From Desnuesiella massiliensis (GTDB lineage: Bacteria > Bacillota > Clostridia > Clostridiales > Clostridiaceae), in the NCBI RefSeq assembly GCF_001403615.1, contig NZ_LN879456.1, forward strand, positions 1,302,001 to 1,366,000: a stretch of DNA of 64,000 nt. The letters are read 5' to 3'. A program made the translations under genes and the position numbers. Below are positions 41,260 to 50,398 of the stretch, piece by piece; within the stretch, counting starts at the first letter, position 1; every line of letters begins with the position of its first letter. Under the pieces are notes generated by a model. The model was not told the DNA's origin and searched no databases. It saw only the letters and a list, made by a program, of their open reading frames with translations.

Positions 41260-42291
41260 TTATCCTTCAACTAAAATATAATATTCTCCTTTAGGCAATA
41301 CCTCTCCTACAACTGCGGAAGGCATGGATAACGCACTTAATTCTTTCATTAAAGCCTCTGAATCCTTCTTAGGAATGGATATAAATAATCCTCCTGAGGT
41401 TTGAGGATCAAACAAAATATCTTCCATCCAGTCTTTTACATTGATAAGCTTATATTTTCCTTCTAAATAATTTCTGTTGCTATAACTTCCTTCAGGTACC
41501 AATCCCATTTCAGCATACTCTTTTGCATAGCTTATAAAAGGTACAGCTTTTGCATCTATCTTTAGTGTAACTTCTGATCCTGCTGCCATTTCATAACCAT
41601 GTCCCATAAGTCCAAAGCCCGTAATATCTGTACAAGCATTTATATTATGATTTACTATTATTTCTCCTGAATACTTGTTTAAGGTACTCATAACCTTAAC
41701 AGCCTCATCATAAGCTTCCTTTGAGGCTATTTCCCCTTTGATAGCGGTATTTATTATACCAGTTCCTAAAGGTTTAGTTAAAACCAACACATCTCCTTCC
41801 CTGCAGCCATAGTTTTTTAAAACCTTCTGAGGATGAACTATGCCTGTAACGGAAAGTCCATATTTAGGCTCATCATCCTGTACTGAATGGCCTCCTACTA
41901 TCACTGCTCCAGCTTCTAAAACCTTATCTGCTCCTCCTCTTAAGATATCACCTAATATTTCAATAGGTAAGCAATTAGGAAATCCCACTATGTTTAAAGC
42001 CACTACAGGTTTTCCTCCCATAGCATATACATCACTTAGGGAATTTGCTGCAGCTATCTGTCCAAAAGTATATGGATCATCTACAATAGGAGTAAAAAAA
42101 TCTAAGGTCTGAATAGTAGCCATTTCCTCATTTAATTTATATACTGCTGCATCATCGCTAGTTTCTATACCAACAATTAAATTGTCACTATGCATTTTAG
42201 GAAGTTTATCTAATATTTTTGAAAGGGTCTCCGGCCCTATTTTAGCCGCTCAGCCAGAGGTTTTAGCATATTGAGTTAGTTTAACGTCCAT
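41260..42291 (-). CDS. selD: Selenide, water dikinase SelD, itself a selenoprotein (in-frame TGA = Sec)
   Basis: Reading from the ATG at 42291 gives MDVKLTQYAKTSG, a TGA at 42252-42250, then AAKIGPETLSKILDKLPK and on into the normal SelD sequence (DDAAVYKL, GGADKVLEAGAVIVGGHSV, TDITGFGLMGHG). The SGUAAKIGP context is the SelD active-site loop, where U or Cys is catalytic, so the TGA encodes selenocysteine. The true product is 343 residues; stopping at the ATG at 42195 would lose the active site. Fifteen bases after the TGA, AGGG-loop CCGGAGA-CCCT can form the bacterial SECIS hairpin with GG in the loop. The enzyme makes selenophosphate from selenide and ATP. Confidence 0.95.
42219..42252 (-). 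promoter_or_regulatory. bSECIS element of selD
   Basis: Begins at the UGA. The stem AGGG/CCCU with apical loop CCGGAGA lies about 15 bases after the UGA, the distance and GG loop expected for SelB recognition. The stem is short as drawn by hand. Confidence 0.6.
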
Positions 42292-42331
42292 AAAATCACC
42301 CACCTTTTTTCAATTCTCAATGCACAGAGCA

Positions 42332-42425
42332 CAATGCACAATTAATAATTTTTTTTGCTGAGCAAAAAAATTATCATTCAAGATTTATCAGCTAAGCTGA
42401 TAAATCCATCCTTAATTGTGCATTG
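42332..42425. repeat. Three-way-junction palindromic repeat between selD and comEA
   Basis: The outer arms CAATGCACAATTAA and TTAATTGTGCATTG enclose two hairpins: ATAATTTTTTTTGCT/AGCAAAAAAATTAT and GATTTATCAGCT/AGCTGATAAATC. Adjacent GTGAATTGTGCATT units also occur at 37638-37660. It is probably a dispersed intergenic element; it could influence selD expression. Confidence 0.6.
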
Positions 42426-42495
42426 TGAATTGTGCATTAAGCATTATCTCTATTTAATTATACAGTATATCATCGTAAGTTTAAAGAATTGACAT

Positions 42496-43095
42496 TTATC
42501 TCACTTCCAGCTTTTCTTTAAATTTTTCCAGGGTTTTATCTCCTATCCTACCTACTTTTTTCAAGTCCTCTAGGCTTTTGAAATTCCCATTCTTTTCTCT
42601 AAACTCAATAATTTTAGCAGCAGTGACCTCTCCAATTCCCGGAACCTTCATTAACTCATCTTTTGTGGCAGTATTTACGTTGATCATACCATCATTAGAT
42701 GCACTTTGAGAACCATTTGAAAAGGTGGATAGTGATGAATCATCCTTAGAATAAATACTAATACAGTCTCCGTCCTTAAGCTTACGAGCCTGATTTATCT
42801 TAGATAGGTCTGCTTTCTCAGTAATGCCTCCTGCCTCAGTGATTAAATCCTTTATTATACTTCCCTCTGTAATGATATATACATCAGGTTTCTTTACTTC
42901 TCCTTTAATTTCTACAGTTAATCTGCCTTTCTTTTTTTCCTCATATTTATTTGTATCTTTAACCTCTTGCTTTTCAATAAAAATATCTTCTTCCTTATAT
43001 CTCTGAGGTCTATTTGAAAAAAAATTTATAGCTATAAAAATTATAAGAATCATTAATATAGCTATAGAACCTATTATTTTTTCTTTTTTTCCCAT
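42496..43095 (-). CDS. comEA: ComEA-family DNA-binding protein
   Basis: The 199-aa protein has an N-terminal membrane anchor (IIGSIAILMILIIFIAINFF), an SLBB domain (about 58-115, TVEIKGEVKKPDVYI) and a C-terminal double helix-hairpin-helix (MINVNTATKDELMKVPGIGEVTAAKIIEF). ComEA binds incoming DNA at the cell surface during natural transformation; many clostridia carry it without known competence. The start at 43095 has GAGGTG at correct spacing. Single gene. Confidence 0.88.
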   Translation of the reverse strand: MGKKEKIIGSIAILMILIIFIAINFFSNRPQRYKEEDIFIEKQEVKDTNKYEEKKKGRLTVEIKGEVKKPDVYIITEGSIIKDLITEAGGITEKADLSKINQARKLKDGDCISIYSKDDSSLSTFSNGSQSASNDGMINVNTATKDELMKVPGIGEVTAAKIIEFREKNGNFKSLEDLKKVGRIGDKTLEKFKEKLEVR

Positions 43096-43253
43096 GTATT
43101 TCACCTCGCAACAAAAAAAATACTATAATTATTACAGATTATTGACATTTTTTATATAAAAATATCGCATTTAAACTTTTTTTTTGATATACTTTTAAAA
43201 GATACATTTTTTTTGAATATTTATAATTTAGTTATCCATAAGCGGAGGAAAAT

Positions 43254-44531
43254 ATGAAAAAAATATTTTTTGCATTATTCATAGTTTTTTTAATTCTACC
43301 TGCAAATAAGGCTAAGGCTGCTACACATCCACCTTCAATTTCTAGTGAAAGTGCTGTATTAATAGACGCCACCACTGGAAAGGTTCTCTATGATAAAAAT
43401 ATGAAGGAACCTTTAGCTCCAGCCTCCACCACTAAGATAATGACTGCATTATTAACTATAGAAAAGTGCAAATTGGACGAACAGGTAACTGTAGGAAAGA
43501 ATCCTCCTAATGCAGAAGGGACTGCTATAGGCTTAAAAGAAGGAGAGATAATTTCTGTAAAGGATTTATTATATGGATTGCTTCTCGAATCTGCTAATGA
43601 TTGTGCAGAAGCTTTAGCTGAGCATATATCAGGTTCTATTGATGGCTTTGCTAAACTCATGAATGAAAGAGCCAAGCAACTAGGTTGTGAGAATACTAAC
43701 TTTGTAAATCCTAGCGGGCTATATGAAAAGGATCACTTAACTACTGCCTACGATTTGTCCTTAATCCTTAGAGAGGTATCAAAGCTTAGTGATTATATAA
43801 AGATATCTCAAGAGCCTTTTTATAAAATACAGCCTACTAATAAATCCAATGAAATAAGATGGGTAAATAATAAAAATAATCTAATTTTAAAAAATAATCG
43901 TTACTTTGATAAAGACTGCGTAGCTGGAAAAACAGGATTTACTACTCCTTCTAAGCATACTTTCACTGCTACAGCAGAAAGAAACGGTCAAAGACTGATT
44001 GTTACCATACTAAAATCTGATGATAAATCAGTATATTTTCCTGAAGCAAAGGCGTTATTTGAGTATGGCTTTACAAAATACGAACTTGTAAAGCTATACT
44101 CAAGAGGGGATGAAGTATCTACCTATAAAATTAATGATAGCCTCTCAATACCTTTATTAGCTTATGACGATTTCTATTTTATTAAGGATAAAGATGATGC
44201 CAGTTTAAAGGATCTTTCTCCTGTATGCTCTGTGGTTCCTCAAAATCTTGAAAAGACTTCTTTTAATAGAGGAGATAAAATTCTTGATTCAAATATATCT
44301 TTAAATAATGACATTATAGGCAAACTTCCTTTAGCTAGTGGTGTTAGTAGAGAAATAACTCCTTTAGTCTCTGCAAAGGAAACTATAAAAAAGAATTCTA
44401 TAAGTATCTTTATTATAACGCCCATAGTTCTTATCTTAGCCCTCATATCCGTTAGAATCATTAATTTAAGGATGAGAAGAGCAAGAAGAATGAAAAAATT
44501 TAGCGCCTTAAAGAAAAGTTCTACGCCTTAG
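43254..44531 (+). CDS. dacF: D-alanyl-D-alanine carboxypeptidase (DacF/PBP5 type)
   Basis: The 425-aa protein has a signal peptide (LFIVFLILPANKAKA), S11 peptidase motifs SxxK (APASTTKIM), SxN (LESANDCAE) and KTG (VAGKTGFTT), a C-terminal PBP5-like beta domain and a C-terminal membrane anchor (FIITPIVLILALISV) followed by a basic tail. It trims the terminal D-Ala from peptidoglycan stem peptides. Whether vegetative or sporulation-specific is not shown; DacF is the closest layout. RBS GCGGAGG. Confidence 0.88.
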   Translation: MKKIFFALFIVFLILPANKAKAATHPPSISSESAVLIDATTGKVLYDKNMKEPLAPASTTKIMTALLTIEKCKLDEQVTVGKNPPNAEGTAIGLKEGEIISVKDLLYGLLLESANDCAEALAEHISGSIDGFAKLMNERAKQLGCENTNFVNPSGLYEKDHLTTAYDLSLILREVSKLSDYIKISQEPFYKIQPTNKSNEIRWVNNKNNLILKNNRYFDKDCVAGKTGFTTPSKHTFTATAERNGQRLIVTILKSDDKSVYFPEAKALFEYGFTKYELVKLYSRGDEVSTYKINDSLSIPLLAYDDFYFIKDKDDASLKDLSPVCSVVPQNLEKTSFNRGDKILDSNISLNNDIIGKLPLASGVSREITPLVSAKETIKKNSISIFIITPIVLILALISVRIINLRMRRARRMKKFSALKKSSTP

Positions 44532-44535
44532 TTAA

Positions 44536-44669
44536 AAAGGTTCTATAGGTAGCTTAGAGAAACAAGTTCAACTATCAACTTATACATGCATCAAAATAGT
44601 TTAAAGATACTATTTTGGAACATGTATAAGTTAAGTTTCACTTTGTTTCCCTATACCTATAGAACCTTT
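44536..44669. repeat. MITE-like repeat family 2, copy 1 (longest)
   Basis: Terminal inverted repeats AAAGGTTCTATAGGTA are perfect over 16 bases. Subterminal AACTTATACATG/CATGTATAAGTT and an apical hairpin AAAATAGT/ACTATTTT fold the whole 134 bp into one long stem. Lies between convergent genes, so it may also terminate transcription. Copies 2 and 3 at 47465-47573 and 49813-49922. Confidence 0.85.
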
Positions 44670-45564
44670 ACTTTATCAATTCAATTAGTTTTTTCATATC
44701 TTCTGGCAGCTCGGACTTTATAACTATGGTTTTCTTAGTCTTAGGATGTATAAATTCTACCCCATATGCATGTAAAGCCTGTCTTTTAATGAATTCTTCA
44801 TCACTAAATTCTTCGCCATACAATTCATCCCCGTAAATAGGATGTCCTAGATGGCTTAAATGTACTCTTATCTGATGGGTTCTGCCTGTCTCTAATAATA
44901 ATTCTACTAACTCTCCCTTAGCATAGCTTTCTAAAACCTTATAATGGGTTATACTATTCTGTCCATTTTCATGTACTATCCTCTTAATAACATCCTCACT
45001 AGGTCTATAAATTGGCAAATCTATAGTACCTTCCTTTTCTTTTAAATTTCCGTGGATAATTGAAAGATAGTACTTTTTAAAGGTGTCCCCTTGCATAGCC
45101 TTTGATAAAGCCATATGACAAAACTGATTTTTAGCTATTATTATCAGACCTGAAGTGTTCATATCTAATCGGCTTACTAATCTAACTATGCAATTTTCTC
45201 CTTTCTCTTTAAAATAATATAACACTCCATTAGATAAGGTCCCAGAAGGATGCCCTTTGGTTGGATGTACTACCATATATGGAGATTTATTTACTATTAA
45301 TAAGTCTTCATCTTCATAAACTATGTCTATAGGAATATTTTGTGGCTCTATGTTTTGAGTTTCTTCTTTTGAAACTTGAATATTAATCATATCCCCTTCT
45401 TTTAGTACATAATTTAGCTTAACATCTTTTTTATTAACCTTAAGCCTTTTATCAAGAGCTGCTCCTCTTATAAGCCTGGTAGAAAGCTCTATATTATTTT
45501 TTAAAAACTCTCTTATTTTCATTCCTTCATATTCTTTTGTTATTTTGTACTCCAAGAAACTCAT
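44668..45564 (-). CDS. RluA/RluD-family pseudouridine synthase
   Basis: The 298-aa protein has an S4 RNA-binding domain (STRLIRGAALDKRLKVNKKDV) and a catalytic domain with Asp in VSRLDMNTSGLIIIAKN and the GRTHQIRVHLSHLGHPIYGD motif. It isomerises uridine to pseudouridine in 23S rRNA or tRNA; the site cannot be told. Downstream of the LCP gene, 13 bp apart. Confidence 0.92.
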   Translation of the reverse strand: MSFLEYKITKEYEGMKIREFLKNNIELSTRLIRGAALDKRLKVNKKDVKLNYVLKEGDMINIQVSKEETQNIEPQNIPIDIVYEDEDLLIVNKSPYMVVHPTKGHPSGTLSNGVLYYFKEKGENCIVRLVSRLDMNTSGLIIIAKNQFCHMALSKAMQGDTFKKYYLSIIHGNLKEKEGTIDLPIYRPSEDVIKRIVHENGQNSITHYKVLESYAKGELVELLLETGRTHQIRVHLSHLGHPIYGDELYGEEFSDEEFIKRQALHAYGVEFIHPKTKKTIVIKSELPEDMKKLIELIK

Positions 45565-45577
45565 TCTTTCCTCCTAA

Positions 45578-46816
45578 TTAATTACTCTTAAAATCCTCAC
45601 CTATATAAACTATGGCATCAAAATCTTCATTATTTTCTTTAAGAGTTTCTATGTTATGAATATTAAAATCTCTTTCTAATTGTGCTTTCATCTCATCGCT
45701 GTAGGATTTAACAAGTATTCTGCTTTTTTCAACCTTATCCGTATTACCAATACTTATATTCTTATAGCCCAAAGCTTCAGCTTTTTTAGAAATATTACTG
45801 GCTAATCCATTGGTTTTTGTACCATTTAAGATCTTTATCTTTAAGCTCCCCTTAGATATATTTTTAAAGGTTTGGCTAGTATGTTGTATACTAGCTAAAA
45901 GCTCTCTATTATTCTTTTCATTATATATTAAATAGGATATTCCATTAATGTATTTAGCATCGCCTTTTATGGTATGCATAGCTATATTAGCCTTATCTAT
46001 TTTTATAAAACTTAACCCATATTTAAGTATGTCTTCTCCCAGCATATTGGTAGAAACATACTCTGGTATAATATTTAAAATATTATTGATCTTAGGTATT
46101 ATAGTAACACTTTTAAACTTCTCTATTACCTTACTTATAAGCTTATGCTGGTTTTCTATTCTACCTAAATCTCCATCTGCTAAACCAGTGCCATCATTGT
46201 TTTTTCTCCATCTAAAAAATTCCTCAGCCTTTTTACCATCTAAATGAACTACTTCACCCTTTTTAAATCGTATATGAAGATTCTGAGCATCGTCATCATA
46301 ATTCATATTCTGAGTTATTTCCATATCCACTCCACCTATGGCATCTATAACTCTTCTAAAACCTTCATAATCTAATTTGGCATAATAGTTAATATCTATC
46401 CCTAATATGCCCTCTACGGAGGCAACAGTATATTTTATGCCACCTAAAGCATAAGCTGCATTTATCTTATTATTCTTTCCATTTACTTGAATCAGTGTAT
46501 CTCTTGGAATAGATATTAATTTGAGCTCTGGAATACTAGGATTATAATTTGCTACCATTATACTATCTGTTCTTTTTATATTGTCATTATCTTTACTATT
46601 AACGTCTCCAATATCTACGCCCAGAATCAGTATATTTATCGGTGAATTCTTATCAGTAACTTTTGCTAAAGGAACATTTTCCTTTGAATTTTTACTAAAT
46701 TTTCCAAGGTAATCATAAAAAAAAGATAAGGTACTGACTCCTGCACAAAGTAATAAAATTAAAATCAATAATAGACTAATAGCTAATCTGTTCTTTTTTA
46801 ACCCTTTTATACTCAT
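45578..46816 (-). CDS. LytR-CpsA-Psr (LCP) family protein
   Basis: The 412-aa protein has one N-terminal membrane segment (LAISLLLILILLLCAGVSTL), the LCP domain (about 55-270, NILILGVDIGDVN, RTDSIMVANYNP, KLISIPRDTLIQV and the Arg-rich WRKNNDGTGLADGDLGRIENQ) and a C-terminal LytR_C domain. LCP enzymes attach anionic polymers to peptidoglycan on the outer face of the membrane. The ATG at 46816 has AAGGGTG upstream. Same strand as the pseudouridine synthase. Confidence 0.9.
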   Translation of the reverse strand: MSIKGLKKNRLAISLLLILILLLCAGVSTLSFFYDYLGKFSKNSKENVPLAKVTDKNSPINILILGVDIGDVNSKDNDNIKRTDSIMVANYNPSIPELKLISIPRDTLIQVNGKNNKINAAYALGGIKYTVASVEGILGIDINYYAKLDYEGFRRVIDAIGGVDMEITQNMNYDDDAQNLHIRFKKGEVVHLDGKKAEEFFRWRKNNDGTGLADGDLGRIENQHKLISKVIEKFKSVTIIPKINNILNIIPEYVSTNMLGEDILKYGLSFIKIDKANIAMHTIKGDAKYINGISYLIYNEKNNRELLASIQHTSQTFKNISKGSLKIKILNGTKTNGLASNISKKAEALGYKNISIGNTDKVEKSRILVKSYSDEMKAQLERDFNIHNIETLKENNEDFDAIVYIGEDFKSN

Positions 46817-46860
46817 TAAAATCACCCTTAACCCATTTGTAGTTTACCATCAATGATTCA

Positions 46861-47451
46861 TTATTTACTACGAGAGGCTTTATCTTGCATCTCTTTAAGC
46901 AGGTAGTCTCTTGCTTCAATAGTTCTTTTATGCAATACCCCACCTTTTTCTACCACATATTTGATGGTATTGTTAAAAGCTTTCAACAATCCTTCATCTA
47001 GATTATTAAAAGTAATTTCTCTTAAATCTTCTACTCCAGGAAAGTCCCTGTTAGGCTCTATATAATCTGCTATATATATAATTTTTTCTAGCAAAGTCAT
47101 GTTCTTCCTTCCTGTAGTATGGTATATGGAAGAATTTAAAACATCTTCATCCTCTATACCCATAAGCTCTTTCGCAATGATAGCACCAGCTAAGCCATGC
47201 AATAGTTCTGGCATCTTATATTCATCATCCTCTACTGTATAAGGACTATTCTCTACTATTTTAATTATCTCTTCATTGCTTTTATTTTTAGCGCAATCAT
47301 GGATCAGTGCTCCCAAAATTGCTTTATTCCTATCCTCATTATGAATAATAGCTAATTTATAAGCTGTGTCTCTTACTCCCATAACATGCCTATATCTCTT
47401 AGGTTTTAGATTAGTTTTTAAGTATTCTTTTATCTTCTCTTCATCCCACAT
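46861..47451 (-). CDS. yqeK: YqeK-family HD domain phosphohydrolase (probable Ap4A hydrolase)
   Basis: The 196-aa protein has the HD motif LIHDCAKNKSNEE and preceding His residues (RYRHVMGVRDTAYKL), with KIIYIADYIEPNRDFPGV near 130. YqeK enzymes cleave diadenosine tetraphosphate symmetrically. In Firmicutes the gene follows nadD, as here. RBS AAAGGAG. Confidence 0.9.
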   Translation of the reverse strand: MWDEEKIKEYLKTNLKPKRYRHVMGVRDTAYKLAIIHNEDRNKAILGALIHDCAKNKSNEEIIKIVENSPYTVEDDEYKMPELLHGLAGAIIAKELMGIEDEDVLNSSIYHTTGRKNMTLLEKIIYIADYIEPNRDFPGVEDLREITFNNLDEGLLKAFNNTIKYVVEKGGVLHKRTIEARDYLLKEMQDKASRSK

Positions 47452-47464
47452 AAGCCATACTCCT

Positions 47465-47573
47465 TTCTATAGAGAAATAAGTTCAACTATTAACTTATAC
47501 ATGCACCATAATAGCTTAAGTACGCCATTTGGAAACATGTATAAGTTAAATTTTACCTTTAATTTCCCTTATT
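47465..47573. repeat. MITE-like repeat family 2, copy 2
   Basis: Begins TTCTATAGAGAAATAAGTTCA, has TTAACTTATACATG and, after a decayed apex, ACATGTATAAGTTAA, and ends near TTTCCCTTA. It matches copies 1 and 3 but has lost outer terminal bases. It lies between yqeK and nadD and touches the nadD stop. Confidence 0.75.
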
Positions 47574-48171
47574 CCTTGTATAAGTCTAAGGCTTCAATGG
47601 TATTATATACCCCTGATGGAAGAAAATAATCTACTCTTAAATTTTCTTTTATAGAATTTCTAATATAACTTGAAGATATCTCTAAGTTTAGTAATTCTAT
47701 AAAGATTATTTCTTTATTAAATCTTTCTTCAATAATGGATTTTTGCTTAAGTATATCTTCTTTTGAATATCCAGGTCTATTAAAGACCACAAAGGTACAA
47801 GCATTTAAAATTCTATCAATAGCTTTCCATGTATGAAGATCTATAAGACAATCCGCCCCAGTTATAAAATAAAGTGTTGAATTTTCATATAGTTTATTTA
47901 GATATTCTAAGGTTTCAAAAGTAAAGCTCAAACCTTGCTTTCTTATTTCATAATCACTTACTCCAAATAGTTTATAATCTCTGACGGCCATATTCACCAT
48001 TTCATATCTTATATTACCATCAGTAATAACCTTTTTTATTTTATGAGGTGGATTACCGCTAGGCATAAATATTACTTGGTCTAGATTTAGTTTTTTAAGA
48101 GCCTCATTGGCAATATATAAATGACCATTATGTATGGGATCGAAGGTCCCCCCAAAAACACCTATTTTCAT
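47569..48171 (-). CDS. nadD: Nicotinate-nucleotide adenylyltransferase
   Basis: The 200-aa protein has KIGVFGGTFDPIHNGHLYIA (the GxFDPxHxGH nucleotidyltransferase motif) and the C-terminal ISSSYIRNSIKENL motif. It makes deamido-NAD from nicotinate mononucleotide and ATP. Standard context yhbY-nadD-yqeK. The 3' end runs to the edge of repeat copy 2. Confidence 0.95.
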   Translation of the reverse strand: MKIGVFGGTFDPIHNGHLYIANEALKKLNLDQVIFMPSGNPPHKIKKVITDGNIRYEMVNMAVRDYKLFGVSDYEIRKQGLSFTFETLEYLNKLYENSTLYFITGADCLIDLHTWKAIDRILNACTFVVFNRPGYSKEDILKQKSIIEERFNKEIIFIELLNLEISSSYIRNSIKENLRVDYFLPSGVYNTIEALDLYKE

Positions 48172-48195
48172 AAATTCCTCACCATATGCTAAATT

Positions 48196-48483
48196 CTATA
48201 ATTCTATTTTTGGCTTCTTTGTTGACTTTCTATATAGTACTATCTTATTTCCTATAGCCTGAATACCTTCACAATTTAATTCTTTACAAATTATATCTGA
48301 AGCCTCTCTAGTTTCATATCCGCTATTATTTAATACATTTAACTTTATAAGCTCCCTAGCCTCTAAAGCATCGTCTATTTGCTTTAAAAAGCTCTCTTCA
48401 ATACCGTTCTTTCCTAATTGAAAAATAGGCTGCATATCATTAGCTAAGGAACGTAAATAAGCTCTTTGCTTAGTCGTTATCAC
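48196..48483 (-). CDS. yhbY: YhbY-family CRM-domain RNA-binding protein
   Basis: The 95-aa CRM-domain protein has TTKQRAYLRSLANDMQPIFQLGKNGI, with the GxxG-like loop in QLGKNG, binding pre-50S ribosomal particles. The start taken is the GTG at 48483 with AGAGGTG upstream. It lies 14 bp after obg. Confidence 0.9.
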   Translation of the reverse strand: MITTKQRAYLRSLANDMQPIFQLGKNGIEESFLKQIDDALEARELIKLNVLNNSGYETREASDIICKELNCEGIQAIGNKIVLYRKSTKKPKIEL

Positions 48484-48497
48484 TAAAATCACCTCTA

Positions 48498-49775
48498 TTA
48501 TAATAAAAATTCAAATTCAAAATCATTCAATCTTACTAGATCCCCATCCTGTATACCCATTTCCATAAGCTCATCTAAAATACCCTTGTTTCTTAAAACC
48601 TTATGGAAATATTTTAGTGAATCTGGCTCATTGACATTAACAGCTGATAAAAGTCTATCCACAAAAGTTCCTTCTACTACAAAAATACCCTCTTCTTCTT
48701 GTCTTATAGTATAAGTAAATCTCTTTTCCTCTGGTATATACATATCTTCTTCAGAAATTTCAAGGTCTACCAATGGAATTGTACTTAGCACTCTTGCCGC
48801 CTCTTTCATAAGCTCTTCTACACCTTCATTTATAGCCGCTGATATCTTAAATATGCTCTTGTATCCCATTTCATTTAATTTTTGTTTGAACTCTTCAAAC
48901 TTTTCTTCATCATAGAGCATATCACTTTTATTTGCAGCTATAATCTGTGGCCTATCCCATAATTTCACGCTATACTTCTTTAGCTCTTCATTTATCTTTA
49001 TAAAGTCTTCTATAGGATCTCTACCTTCCACTCCTGAAATATCTACCACATGAATCAATACTCTCGTTCTTTCAATATGCCTTAAAAAGTCAAGGCCTAA
49101 TCCTACTCCTTCAGCGGCTCCTTCAATAATACCTGGTATATCTGCAATAACAAAACCAGGTAATCCTGATATACTCGCTACACCTAAATTAGGCTTAAGA
49201 GTAGTAAAGTGATAATTTGCTATTTTAGGTCTAGCCTTTGACACCATAGATAAAAGAGTTGATTTTCCAACATTAGGGAATCCTATCAGCCCTACATCTG
49301 CTAACAACTTTAACTCTAGAGTAATCCATCTTTCTTCTCCAGGCATTCCAGGTTCTGCAAAGTTTGGTGCTTGCCTTGTAGGAGTACAGAATTTAGTATT
49401 TCCTTTTCCTCCTTTTCCCCCTTTTGCTACAACATAGCTTTCCCCAGCATGAGAAAGGTCAGCCATAATTTTATTAGTTTCTACATCTCTTACTATAGTT
49501 CCTGTAGGAACCTTAAGGTATAATGTGTCTCCATCCTTACCATAGCATTTTGAACCAGATCCATCTACACCTTTTTCTGCCACATATTTTCTTTTATAAG
49601 CAAAATCTAAAAGAGTGGTCATGTTATTATCTGCTACTAATACTACATCGGCCCCTCTTCCACCGTCACCTCCATCAGGTCCTCCTAATGGAACATACTT
49701 TTCTCTTCTAAAGGAAACACTGCCGTTTCCTCCGTCTCCAGATTTAACATATATCTTGGCGGTATCTATAAACAT
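48498..49775 (-). CDS. obg: Obg GTPase
   Basis: The 425-aa protein has the glycine-rich Obg fold (1-158: GDGGNGSVSFRREKYVPLGG), the G domain (GFPNVGKSTLLS, DIPGII, NKSDML) and the C-terminal OCT domain (TYTIRQEEEGIFVVEG). It acts in late 50S assembly and stress control. Downstream of rpmA as in most Firmicutes. Confidence 0.96.
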   Translation of the reverse strand: MFIDTAKIYVKSGDGGNGSVSFRREKYVPLGGPDGGDGGRGADVVLVADNNMTTLLDFAYKRKYVAEKGVDGSGSKCYGKDGDTLYLKVPTGTIVRDVETNKIMADLSHAGESYVVAKGGKGGKGNTKFCTPTRQAPNFAEPGMPGEERWITLELKLLADVGLIGFPNVGKSTLLSMVSKARPKIANYHFTTLKPNLGVASISGLPGFVIADIPGIIEGAAEGVGLGLDFLRHIERTRVLIHVVDISGVEGRDPIEDFIKINEELKKYSVKLWDRPQIIAANKSDMLYDEEKFEEFKQKLNEMGYKSIFKISAAINEGVEELMKEAARVLSTIPLVDLEISEEDMYIPEEKRFTYTIRQEEEGIFVVEGTFVDRLLSAVNVNEPDSLKYFHKVLRNKGILDELMEMGIQDGDLVRLNDFEFEFLL

Positions 49776-49812
49776 ACTTTTATCACCCTATCTTGTAATT
49801 AATAAATTTAAT

Positions 49813-49922
49813 GGTTCTATAGAGAAACAACTTCAACTATTAACTTATACATGCCCAATAATCGCTTAAAGATGCGATTTTCGAACATGTATAAGTTAAG
49901 TTTTCGTAATGTTTCCCTATAT
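49813..49922. repeat. MITE-like repeat family 2, copy 3
   Basis: GGTTCTATAGAGAAACAACTTC at the left, TTAACTTATACATG and ACATGTATAAGTTAA inside, apical AATCGCTTAAAGATGCGATT, and TTTCCCTATA at the right. It lies between obg and rpmA, immediately beside the short family 1 copy. Confidence 0.8.
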
Positions 49923-49925
49923 ATA

Positions 49926-49994
49926 CGGCATCTCCAAAAATAATTGGTCAGTCTACTCGTATCTTTAACTATTTATTTTTTTACGATGCCTTAA
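49926..49994. repeat. MITE-like repeat family 1, internally deleted copy C
   Basis: The ends CGGCATCTCCAAAAATAAT and ATTTTTTTACGATGCCTTA, with GTCAGTCTACTCG, match the two ends of copies A and B, but the central 90 bp are missing. Confidence 0.75.
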
Positions 49995-50058
49995 CAAATT
50001 ATAACATAATAATATTATTTACAGTTATATTATTTTTATAAATAATATGATTTTAAAA

Positions 50059-50079
50059 AAGCACCCATTAAGGGTGCTT
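50059..50079 (-). terminator. Terminator of the rplU-prp-rpmA operon
   Basis: The arms AAGCACCC and GGGTGCTT; on the minus strand the stem is followed by a run of T. Located 13 bases after the rpmA stop. Confidence 0.85.
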
Positions 50080-50091
50080 ATAAATCAATAA

Positions 50092-50394
50092 TTATTCTGC
50101 TATTGCATTTTCTACTTCTACTGGATAAACGCTTGCTTTCTTCTTGTCTCTGCCTAATCTCTCGTATTTTACTACGCCATCGATTTTAGCAAAAAGAGTG
50201 TCATCCTTACCAATACCAACATTGTTTCCTGGATGAATCTTTGTTCCTCTTTGTCTTACTAATATGTTTCCAGCAAGTACGAATTGTCCATCAGAACTTT
50301 TAACACCAAGTCTTTTAGATTCACTATCTCTACCGTTTTTGGAGCTTCCTACCCCTTTTTTGTGAGCGAATAACTGAAGGTTCATTATTAACAT
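50092..50394 (-). CDS. rpmA: 50S ribosomal protein L27
   Basis: The 100-aa protein starts MLIMNLQLFAHKKGVGSSKN. The NLQLF-AHKKG junction is the N-terminal extension typical of Firmicutes that is cut after F by the Prp protease encoded just upstream. The start at 50394 has GGAGG nine bases ahead. L27 reaches into the peptidyl transferase centre. Confidence 0.96.
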   Translation of the reverse strand: MLIMNLQLFAHKKGVGSSKNGRDSESKRLGVKSSDGQFVLAGNILVRQRGTKIHPGNNVGIGKDDTLFAKIDGVVKYERLGRDKKKASVYPVEVENAIAE

Positions 50395-50398
50395 AGAG

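Noticed and set aside
38878..42112. Plus-strand frames of 80-110 codons over selB, selA and selD
   Set aside because: Mirror frames of strongly conserved minus-strand genes, without RBS or likeness to any protein.
41260..42195. SelD starting at MHSDNLIV
   Set aside because: The frame upstream to 42291 has the family's active-site loop with TGA at the selenocysteine position, so the shorter start would remove the active site.
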